Source: Jaenimonas drosophilae
Taxonomy: Eukaryota; Euglenozoa; Kinetoplastea; Trypanosomatida; Trypanosomatidae
Assembly (NCBI GenBank): GCA_030849065.1
Contig: JASAON010001426.1
Coordinates: forward strand, 1 to 24,687
Direction: 5' to 3'
DNA: 24,687 nt
Both the position numbers and the translations under genes were made by a program. Of this stretch, positions 9,735-16,457 are shown one piece after another. Position 1 is the stretch's first letter. Every line of letters begins with the position of its first letter. A model generated the notes under the pieces. The model was not told the origin of the DNA, did no database searches, and saw nothing but the letters and a program-made list of their open reading frames with translations.

Positions 9735-9785
9735 TGTATGTATGTGTGTGTATGTGCAGAATGAGAGGGGGTGAAGAGGTGGAGG
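9698..9785 (-). promoter_or_regulatory. predicted acceptor region of the NOP9-like gene, split by a tetranucleotide repeat
   Basis: A pyrimidine-rich tract on the minus strand (about 9757-9785) is followed by no AG until 9699-9698. The 58 nt between them are mostly a CATA repeat. The ATG at 9645 is the first AUG after the AG, giving a 5' UTR of about 52 nt. Confidence 0.45.
9706..9745. repeat. (ATGT)10 tetranucleotide microsatellite
   Basis: Ten perfect ATGT units are followed by a short GT-rich tail to about 9756. The repeat lies in the 221-base gap between the NOP9-like gene and the LRR gene upstream, inside the predicted splice acceptor region. Confidence 0.95.
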
Positions 9786-9866
9786 ATGATGCCAACAACA
9801 ACAACAACATATCGTCATGCACAGAAAAGATACAACAGAAACACAAACATGCGTACGTCCATGAAT

Positions 9867-12107
9867 TCATGAGAGGAGCACCTCCACCCCACGTTGCGTG
9901 AGATGTTGGTACGCCGAGGACTGCCGTAAACGCTGGATGCGCTCATCATCACCACCCAAGCACTGCAACAGACCAACATGTTGCACGTGTGCGTGATGCT
10001 GCAGCTCCGACAGCAGCTCCACGATGGCATCCACGCACGCAACAAAGTTGTTGTTGTTGAGGATCAAAACGCGCAGCGCACACATGCGCCCAACTGTTGC
10101 GGCGAGGGCCTCCACGCCGAAGGACGTCATGCGGCACCCAGCGAGCTCGAGATGCTGCAAATGCACAAGACTGCCCAACACACCACCAACATCATCAGCT
10201 TCAGCATCAGCATCAGCAGTTCCATCACAGAGGTGTGTGAGACCAACATCATCGAGGGCGGTGTAGGCTATGTTAAGATGCCGCAACATGGGCGATGCGC
10301 GCAACATGTCTGTGAGGCATGATACCGCCGCCTTCGTGCGAAGGAGTGCTGAGTTGGAGCTCATCTGCAGCTCCACGAGCTGTGGCAGATTCAAGGCCGT
10401 CGCACACAATTGTTGCAGCGCATCATCACCCAAGCCAACATCGCTAAGGTCCATCACCTCCAACGCTCTGCACATGGAAACAGCCTCGCCAAGCTCCGCA
10501 AACACACGCACATCGGCGGTGTTTGTGGGGATCTCTGCGCGATGGCGCACACGGCCGCTCTCACGATCACGTCTGTCAAGCTCAAACGAGGTTGGCACAC
10601 GTCCTTCACCACGCATGTAGTTCGGGTCGTAGGCAAAGAGCGAGAGCTCCGCATCCTGTGTTGTTGTTGTTGTTGGCATCATCACTGGACGAAGATCATT
10701 GCCAGCAAGTCGCAGCACACGAAGTTGTGCGGTGTACCGCAGACCTCCTGCCACCGCACTCAGCCCACGCGCCGTCAGCCAACACCGCGTGAGATCCAAC
10801 TCCTTCACATTTGGCCAAAACACAAATCGCGCCATCCACGCACGGATTCCTTCATCACCGAGACGGTTGGCACGAAGATGCAGCGCCATCAAGTTTGGTG
10901 CGTGGATGAGCTGTTCCGCGAGGCGCGACGCACTTCGGTGCGTGAGGCGATTGTGGCGGATGTCAAGGCGCAACATCGATGGGCATCGCGCGAGGATCTC
11001 TGCGAGGTGCTTGTTGGCCGCCACATCTCCAAGACCGTTGCTGCTCCACTGAAGCACCTCCAGTGGCAGGACCTCGTGTTGAAGTACGCGCTCGTGAAGA
11101 TGTTGCATCGCATCATCACCAAAACCGCATTGGCTCACGCTGAGTTGTTGGAGGCAACAAACACCGTCGTGTGTCGCGGGCAGCGCGTGGATGCACGCGG
11201 AGATGAGCTCGTCATGGTTGGCAAAGACGTGCTTGTTGTGATTGATGATCAGCTCACGCAACTCATGGAGCTGCTGCAACACCGACACACAAGATGAAGA
11301 TGATGATGATGGTTGGAGTAGCGCGGTGAGGAGGCTGCCACTTCCTTGGAGGTCCATCGAGCGAAGATGATCCTTGGCGGAGCACACCGCATCGCAGAAT
11401 ACGTGAAGAGCATGTGCGCTGCAGCGATGATGTAGCTCAACATGGCGCAGTGCCAAGCGCTCCAACGATGATGAAGACCCACCGCGAACAATCTTTGCCA
11501 GCTCCATCAAGCAATCATCGTTGAAGTGAAGATGCCGAATGCTGTTGTTGTTGTTGTTGTTGCTCAGTGAAGATGGTGCCATCAAGGTGACGTACACCTC
11601 GCGCAGTTGTGTGCGCGTTGCGACTTGTGCCACTGCCTCCAACAATTGTACCATTGAACGTGGCGTACCGACGTCTGCCTCATCATTGCTCCACTCATGT
11701 GCGGCGTGAAGATGTATATCCAGACACTGAAGATGCTCCACGCTCAGCGAAGAGATCAGCGACGTAACGAGATTTGCAGAATCGGTGCTCGCGATGCGCA
11801 CACGCAACGTGTGCAGCGGCGTTGTTGCGGCGGCTGTGGAGATGGCCGCACCACAACGACCAAGTAGTTCTGAATCATGGCCAACTTCCTTGGATGTGTT
11901 GTTGTTCTTGTTGTGCTTCATCATCAGACGTGGTGTGTGTGCTGCCACAGTTATGAGGTCCAGCTCCCACTCCTTGTGGTCCCTGCACTGCGTCCGAATC
12001 AACGAGAGGAGCTCATCCACGTTGTGTGCCGCCATCGATGCATCACCGAGCGCCCACAACGCGCGGCTGTGGCAGATGCGGTGCGTCTGGCACAACCACC
12101 GACGCAT
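9867..12107 (-). CDS. leucine-rich-repeat protein (RI-type repeats)
   Basis: The protein has 746 residues, from ATG 12107 to TGA 9867. Most of it is LRR of the ribonuclease-inhibitor type. The clearest repeats run from 320 to 475, for example LDIRHNRLTHRSASRLAEQL (381-400), LHLRANRLGDEGI (409-421) and LRLAGNDL (465-472). A second block covers about 545-715, with LDLSDVGLGDDALQQL and LELAGCRM. The two are split by a charged Thr/Arg-rich insert (about 477-538). An N6 run (183-188) lies in the N-terminal third. No enzyme domain, signal peptide or membrane helix is seen. The ATG is the first AUG after the acceptor at 12135 (27-nt 5' UTR); the next Met is residue 25. It probably binds protein partners; the partner is unknown. 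Confidence 0.85.
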   Translation of the reverse strand: MRRWLCQTHRICHSRALWALGDASMAAHNVDELLSLIRTQCRDHKEWELDLITVAAHTPRLMMKHNKNNNTSKEVGHDSELLGRCGAAISTAAATTPLHTLRVRIASTDSANLVTSLISSLSVEHLQCLDIHLHAAHEWSNDEADVGTPRSMVQLLEAVAQVATRTQLREVYVTLMAPSSLSNNNNNNSIRHLHFNDDCLMELAKIVRGGSSSSLERLALRHVELHHRCSAHALHVFCDAVCSAKDHLRSMDLQGSGSLLTALLQPSSSSSSCVSVLQQLHELRELIINHNKHVFANHDELISACIHALPATHDGVCCLQQLSVSQCGFGDDAMQHLHERVLQHEVLPLEVLQWSSNGLGDVAANKHLAEILARCPSMLRLDIRHNRLTHRSASRLAEQLIHAPNLMALHLRANRLGDEGIRAWMARFVFWPNVKELDLTRCWLTARGLSAVAGGLRYTAQLRVLRLAGNDLRPVMMPTTTTTQDAELSLFAYDPNYMRGEGRVPTSFELDRRDRESGRVRHRAEIPTNTADVRVFAELGEAVSMCRALEVMDLSDVGLGDDALQQLCATALNLPQLVELQMSSNSALLRTKAAVSCLTDMLRASPMLRHLNIAYTALDDVGLTHLCDGTADADAEADDVGGVLGSLVHLQHLELAGCRMTSFGVEALAATVGRMCALRVLILNNNNFVACVDAIVELLSELQHHAHVQHVGLLQCLGGDDERIQRLRQSSAYQHLTQRGVEVLLS

Positions 12108-12134
12108 CAGCCCTACTCACCTCGTCGTACTCCA

Positions 12135-12185
12135 CTACCAACAAAATATTGTTGCGAGATATATAGAGGGAGGGGGGGGGGGAGA
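12135..12185 (-). promoter_or_regulatory. predicted spliced-leader acceptor of the large LRR gene
   Basis: A C-rich tract on the minus strand (about 12166-12185, including a run of about ten C) is followed by the first AG at 12136-12135. The ATG at 12107 is the next AUG, so the 5' UTR is only about 27 nt. Confidence 0.55.
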
Positions 12186-12271
12186 TGGATGGTGATGATA
12201 CACGCATGACTGCATTCATCTCGGTTGATGATGATGGCGATGTTGTTGTTGTGGTTGAAGAACATGAAACA

Positions 12272-13222
12272 TCATGCGGATCTCGCCAAGAAGGGGTGTT
12301 GGAGTGCCTCCACCACCGTCAGTCGTGCGGCCGGTGTGGCGATCAGCATGGCCCGCACAAGATCCTGCGCGTACGGCTCCTCCGACAACTTAGCAAAGGC
12401 AGCGTGTTGAGCGAGATGATCATCGCTACGGCGGAGAACATCGCACACCGTGGCATTGCTCGCATCGGCAGAAGCGAAGGGGTGCAGGCCCGTGAGGAGT
12501 GCGAAGAAACACACGCCAGCGGCCCACACATCAACGGGCTCTCCGCGATATGCAGATCCAGCAGCAACTTCGGGTGCGATGTACGCGGCACTTCCTACGC
12601 AGAGTCGTAGAAGACCTCCACGTGATGCACCTCGCCCATCCACCACACCAACATGTTGGCTGTTGTTGTTGTTGTTGTTGAGGAGTGAAGATTCTGGTCC
12701 ATGGTGATTCGTGGATGGCAGCGCAGCACAACGATCGAAGCCGCTCAGTCGTACGCCGAAATCATCATCAATCAGGATGGTCTCTAACTTCACGTTGCGA
12801 TGCGCAATGGCGCACTCCTCGTGAAGGAAGTGCAGGGCGTGGAGTAGTTGGCGCATAATGTGTTTTATGGCCTCCATTGGCAGTGTGTTGTTTGGTGGGG
12901 GCAGAGCCTGCAACAGCTCGAGCAGCTCGCCATTGGCGTAGAAGCGCTCTATAACGAACGCATCGGAGTTGGTTGTGAAGGATGGCAGCGATTGTGCCAT
13001 GCATGGATGTGCATCCACGAGCTTTGCCACGAGCGCACGTCGCTCGAGGTTGTGGCGGAGCTCCTCATCCTCGCGGAGCATCGCCAGCGCGTACACGCGC
13101 ACCACGACGGCCTCACCCGTGGACGCACGCCGGGCAGCGAATGTCTCGTGCGTTGCGGTGCTGCACATGTGCTTGGTGAAGATATAGCCGTGAAGGGGCT
13201 CGGGCATCAAGACCTCAGACAT
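12272..13222 (-). CDS. pseudokinase (CAMK/AMPK-like fold)
   Basis: The protein has 316 residues and is essentially one protein-kinase domain. Fold markers are kept: APE at 216-218, DVWAAG at 231-236, and a C-lobe ending with Arg300 and HPFL (309-312). The catalytic residues are gone. There is no GxGxxG loop near residues 11-30. The VAIK Lys is Arg42. HRD is HRN (141-143), so the catalytic Asp is Asn143. The metal-binding Asn is Thr148, in HRNVKLETIL. DFG reads GFD (161-163). An N6 insert (182-187) enlarges the activation segment. It should therefore be a scaffold or allosteric partner and not a phosphotransferase. The start is the first AUG after a strong acceptor at 13272. Family assignment within the kinases is tentative. 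Confidence 0.88.
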   Translation of the reverse strand: MSEVLMPEPLHGYIFTKHMCSTATHETFAARRASTGEAVVVRVYALAMLREDEELRHNLERRALVAKLVDAHPCMAQSLPSFTTNSDAFVIERFYANGELLELLQALPPPNNTLPMEAIKHIMRQLLHALHFLHEECAIAHRNVKLETILIDDDFGVRLSGFDRCAALPSTNHHGPESSLLNNNNNNSQHVGVVDGRGASRGGLLRLCVGSAAYIAPEVAAGSAYRGEPVDVWAAGVCFFALLTGLHPFASADASNATVCDVLRRSDDHLAQHAAFAKLSEEPYAQDLVRAMLIATPAARLTVVEALQHPFLARSA

Positions 13223-13271
13223 GGCGTGGCACTCTCAGCACAACACAACACACAACTTATATGATACGCTA

Positions 13272-13320
13272 CTTTACAACAACAACAACAACAACAAAAA
13301 AGAAGAAGGAAAAAAAAAAG
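13272..13320 (-). promoter_or_regulatory. predicted spliced-leader acceptor of the pseudokinase gene
   Basis: The minus strand reads a long T/C tract (13296-13320) and a GTT repeat (about 13278-13295), then TAAAG with the AG at 13273-13272. The 5' UTR to ATG 13222 is about 49 nt. Confidence 0.7.
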
Positions 13321-13343
13321 ATGTTTGCTGATGAAGTGTGCAG

Positions 13344-13344
13344 C

Positions 13345-13369
<25 letters not shown>
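13344..13369. repeat. (AC)13 microsatellite
   Basis: A dinucleotide repeat lies in the 278-base gap between the pseudokinase gene and the PPR-like gene, just upstream (minus-strand sense) of the pseudokinase acceptor tract. Confidence 0.9.
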
Positions 13370-13375
<6 letters not shown>

Positions 13376-13500
13376 GTTGTTAGTAATGAAGATGATGATG
13401 TAATTTACGAGTACGAGTAGTGTGGAGAGCGTACTCCGTCACGAGGAGCAGCCACGCATGTACGTGCATCAATCATCAATCGTTGCTCATGTTGGTGCCG

Positions 13501-15513
13501 TCATGATGAAGCGCTGGCCCATCGTTGAGCTCGCGCTGCTTGCAATGATGCATCAAGATACACGTTCTTCTTTGTGGAGCCAATGACGAAGTCGGAGGCA
13601 CTATCCTTCATATCAAGCAGCGAAACATGGCGTGGCTGCATGGAGATGATGGCTCGAAAGAGGCTTTGCTCCTCCTCACTGTGCCAACTCTCGTGGAGCT
13701 CCGACGCACGTCGCTCCATGAAGCGGCGTGTGAAGGGCATGATGTAGCTATCCTTCTGCTGCACACACCCCCACACGTGAAGAACATCCTTGAAGCGCGT
13801 GGATGCATCTAAACGCACATTGGCTGCTGCCATTAAGCACTCTTGCAACACAATGGGTGATATTTTGCAGCGCATCTCCTGCCACTGCTTGAGCTCCTTC
13901 ACGGCTTCTTCTGGTGCGTGGTGCCGCAACAGGCGCATGTTGGTGGCGCGCAGAAAATCATCCATGCGCTCAGCCGCCAAGTGTTGTTGCATCAGCCCCC
14001 GTGCCTCCATCGCCCGTGGTGAGAAGATGCAGCACAACAAGAAGCCACGCCACTCCACCGGGCCCCACTCAATAGATCGCGCCACGGAGAGATCCCACAG
14101 TGCGAATGCCACGTGGCTCCGATCTTGCGTCTGGGGAAGTTGGCGATGCTCCTCGAGCTCACCCTTCTGACGCCGTGCCATGCGTAGAGCTGGGCAGCTA
14201 CGTTGATGTGGCGGGGTTTGCATCCACTGATACACCGAGACGTTGCGGTGGTTGAAGGCCTCACCGCAGAGCGGGCATGGAAGGCCACCTCCCGCACGTG
14301 CGTAGAAGAAGAGCAGGCGGCTCATATCTGGCGTTGCCATGACGCACTGTGGCAGCGCAACACGCCAACGCAGGAACATCTCTGGCACGTTGATGTAATT
14401 AAAAGCACAAGCGAGCTGCATCAGCTTGGCGGTGCTACTCTCTGCGATGGCGGTGCCGTAGCTCTGCGCATCCTCCATCACCGCGATCATCTTATCCACG
14501 TTATCTGCCGCGAAGAAGTAGTCAATGAGGCGGTACGTGAAGCTGAAGGTGGGGCGCGAGGGAAGATCTTCACGCATGCGCTGGAGCATCTCTTCCAGGA
14601 AGGCATCGCACTGCAACACACACTCATCATAATCAACGCAACGCTCATTGGCCATGATCCATTCCACGACAACGCCATCGCGCTTCACAAAGTCGGGCTG
14701 AAAGGTGGATCGGTAGAGGTTCTGGCGATCAAAGAAGCTCACCATCATCGTCAGGAGGAAGACGATGCGCGTGTAGAGCACATAATCCAAGACCAAACAA
14801 TCACAACGGCACCAGTGAAGGAGCTCGCGGAGGTGCGCGATGCCCTCCGTGACAAGTCGTGGATGTCTGCCATCGTTCTGAAACGTGCTCATCAACCACT
14901 GACGCAGAATGGCGAGACCTTCGGCGGCAAATGAGCGCGTCATGAGGAAGCCCATCTGCCGGCACCGATACATGCAGTCGTACCACGCCTCCATCGCGGA
15001 GAGACGTGGCGCGACGCTCGTCACGGCTTGGATCAGCGCCACACGATAACCGTGGCCGTTGAGGAGATCCCAACACAAGTGATGGCGGTATGCCTCGTGG
15101 AGGAGTACGTGATGGAGCTCCTTGGCGTTTTTACAGTCCTTGACCATGCGCAGAATGTCTTCGGTGCGGCTGAGCGGAACGGCGTCGTGGACGATGCGCA
15201 GGAGCTGAACGGCGTGTGACGAGTGCTCGTTGTTGTTGTTGTTATTGTCATGGTCGTTGGCTGGGGAGGGGCCATCAACGGATTCTTCTTCTGCTGTCTT
15301 GGCTGAACGTGTGGAGATCGTACGCTGTTGTTGTTGATGATGATGATGATGTGTGGCAGCCATGAGAGCGCACCGGTACGATGGCCCTCGACGAAGCGCC
15401 ACATCAACGTTGCGTGTGCATCGCAAACATGAGTGGCCACACGTGGTGGAGAGGGCGGAGAGCTGGACCCACGGCGCCAAACGAATGCGGCTGACGGCAG
15501 AACAACGCAACAT
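13501..15513 (-). CDS. probable mitochondrial PPR-like zinc-finger protein
   Basis: The protein has 670 residues. I start it at ATG 15513; a frame starting one codon earlier would use TTG. The first 45 residues are rich in Arg and Ser with almost no acidic residues, like a mitochondrial presequence. His/Gln and N6 low-complexity runs follow (55-95). Residues about 100-400 are helical hairpins resembling pentatricopeptide (PPR) or similar repeats, for example a segment at 303-350. Residues 413-440 hold a C2HC zinc-finger pattern: CPLC, then His436 and Cys440. More helical pairs fill 460-620. Kinetoplastids have many divergent PPR proteins in mitochondrial RNA processing and ribosome assembly, which is the most likely setting, but I cannot name an orthologue. 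The PPR call is by appearance only. Confidence 0.75.
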   Translation of the reverse strand: MLRCSAVSRIRLAPWVQLSALSTTCGHSCLRCTRNVDVALRRGPSYRCALMAATHHHHHQQQQRTISTRSAKTAEEESVDGPSPANDHDNNNNNNEHSSHAVQLLRIVHDAVPLSRTEDILRMVKDCKNAKELHHVLLHEAYRHHLCWDLLNGHGYRVALIQAVTSVAPRLSAMEAWYDCMYRCRQMGFLMTRSFAAEGLAILRQWLMSTFQNDGRHPRLVTEGIAHLRELLHWCRCDCLVLDYVLYTRIVFLLTMMVSFFDRQNLYRSTFQPDFVKRDGVVVEWIMANERCVDYDECVLQCDAFLEEMLQRMREDLPSRPTFSFTYRLIDYFFAADNVDKMIAVMEDAQSYGTAIAESSTAKLMQLACAFNYINVPEMFLRWRVALPQCVMATPDMSRLLFFYARAGGGLPCPLCGEAFNHRNVSVYQWMQTPPHQRSCPALRMARRQKGELEEHRQLPQTQDRSHVAFALWDLSVARSIEWGPVEWRGFLLCCIFSPRAMEARGLMQQHLAAERMDDFLRATNMRLLRHHAPEEAVKELKQWQEMRCKISPIVLQECLMAAANVRLDASTRFKDVLHVWGCVQQKDSYIMPFTRRFMERRASELHESWHSEEEQSLFRAIISMQPRHVSLLDMKDSASDFVIGSTKKNVYLDASLQAARAQRWASASS

Positions 15514-15544
15514 CAATCACCAACACACACAATCCTCCGTGCTT

Positions 15545-15592
15545 CTATTTGTTTTGCGCGTGTGTATGATGGAGAAGAAGAAGAAGAAAAGA
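15545..15592 (-). promoter_or_regulatory. predicted spliced-leader acceptor of the PPR-like gene
   Basis: A pyrimidine tract on the minus strand (about 15570-15592) is followed by AG at 15546-15545, with a second AG three bases on. The ATG at 15513 is the first AUG downstream, giving a 5' UTR of about 31 nt. Confidence 0.6.
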
Positions 15593-15635
15593 ACAACATG
15601 TACGACGTTGTTGTTGTGGTTGTGTGGAGGCAGCA

Positions 15636-16052
15636 TCAACATGGAGATATACAATGAGTGCAGATGTTTTGCGCGGTGAGAGCCCAAACAGCTCGCACAT
15701 CAGCGATGATGACGGCAGCGCAAAAAAAGAGAGAGATGAAAGCAACAACGAACAAATCGATGGCTTGCGTTCCCCTCGCTTCTGCACTGCAGCAGACGTG
15801 TGCTGCGCATACGTCGGCAGCTATTTCACACATGAGGTGATGGCCAAAAAACGTGCCTTCTTTGCACACGCAAACAACGAAGATCTTCTCTCGTTCTCTC
15901 CCACTTTTCATGGCAACGTGTGCGTGGCATACGTCCTCGGCCATTATACACATGAGCATCAACATCAATTTCTCATTCACTACGATTGAGGATGGATCAT
16001 CATCATCATTCTGTGGTTGGTGCGGGAGAGAGAAGCAGCTTCGTATGGCCAT
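15636..16052 (-). CDS. possible small Cys/His-rich repeat protein (uncertain)
   Basis: An open frame of 138 residues runs from ATG 16052 to TGA 15636, in the same direction as the other genes. It has 13 Cys. Two related segments lie 40 residues apart, each with the pattern Cys-x6-Cys-x2-His (C35, C42, H45 and C75, C82, H85) around DVC-x-AHV. A weaker third segment, ADVRAVW at 117-123, keeps a similar spacing. Both linkers contain FVV and FF, encoded by identical TTCGTTGTT and TTTTTT. Half of the ten base differences between the two motif copies fall at third codon positions in this frame. Against it: no acceptor AG lies close upstream, other AUGs precede it, and the palindromic DNA makes the opposite strand look similar. 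I recognise no family. Confidence 0.25.
   Translation of the reverse strand: MAIRSCFSLPHQPQNDDDDPSSIVVNEKLMLMLMCIMAEDVCHAHVAMKSGREREKIFVVCVCKEGTFFGHHLMCEIAADVCAAHVCCSAEARGTQAIDLFVVAFISLFFCAAVIIADVRAVWALTAQNICTHCISPC
15795..15836 (-). repeat. palindromic 42-nt motif, copy 1
   Basis: On the minus strand it reads CTCATGTGT, a spacer, then GACGTATGC, a 3-nt loop (GCA) and GCACACGTC. It matches copy 2 at 32 of 42 positions. The last part is an inverted repeat of nine potential base pairs with one A-C mismatch. On the plus strand this mismatch becomes a G-U wobble. Confidence 0.8.
15915..15956 (-). repeat. palindromic 42-nt motif, copy 2
   Basis: This is the second copy, starting exactly 120 nt from copy 1. 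The stem arms GACGTATGC and GCACACGT are identical in both copies, while the 3-nt loop is CAC here and GCA in copy 1. Other differences cluster in the spacer. Confidence 0.8.
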
Positions 16053-16268
16053 CACCACACGAAAAAGGAGCAATTGATCAGTGCGATGGGCCACAACAAC
16101 CCAACGAAAATATAATCAGAGAGAGATAGAGATACAACAGCACACGAACATGTATAGGCATGTTTGTGCCGGTGCCGCATCAGCGCGTACACCATTCCAT
16201 GAGCTCATCATCGTCCTACACACATTACGAACACAACAACAACATCAACATCAAAGAACAGCATGCCT

Positions 16269-16350
16269 CTCGTCATCGTGGGGCATCAAGAAGAAAAAAA
16301 ATCCAACCACAACAACGAATAGGGGGGGGGAAAGAAATGAGGGGGAGGAT
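16269..16350 (-). promoter_or_regulatory. extra predicted spliced-leader acceptor
   Basis: Minus-strand pyrimidine tracts at 16321-16350 (with a run of nine C) and 16288-16301 (eight T plus CTTCTT) are followed by the first AG at 16270-16269. It lies about 110-190 nt after the stop of the receptor kinase and more than 750 nt before the start of the PPR-like gene. It should therefore serve an additional transcript, or polyadenylation of the receptor-kinase mRNA. Confidence 0.45.
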
Positions 16351-16457
16351 ATGCTGTGTATGTGTGCGTCCAGTCGCAGGATCATGATGCTCCAACTGCA
16401 TCTGGGCACTGAATAAGATTGAAACACACACGTGTGGCTCATCATCATCGTCGTTGC

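Larger units (their letters stand above)
15514..16457. other. 944-base gap with a duplicated palindromic motif
   Basis: This is the longest gap in the window. At its left end lies the acceptor of the PPR-like gene (15545-15592). At the right lies the 3' UTR of the receptor kinase, followed only about 110 nt past its stop by a strong extra pyrimidine tract and AG (16269-16350). Between them are two 42-nt related motifs exactly 120 nt apart. Two overlapping open frames cover them, one on each strand. The gap therefore probably holds an extra transcript, either a small protein gene or a structured RNA. Confidence 0.5.

Noticed and set aside
10410..11297. Plus-strand open frame of 295 codons opposite the large LRR gene
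   Set aside because: It is antisense to regular LRR repeats and has no domain of its own.
15654..15989. Plus-strand open frame of 111 codons over the duplicated palindromic motif
   Set aside because: It looks somewhat protein-like and also shows a repeated VC-x-AYV segment, but this follows from the palindromic DNA. Differences between copies favour first codon positions, and the strand opposes the cluster. It is kept as an alternative, not a feature.
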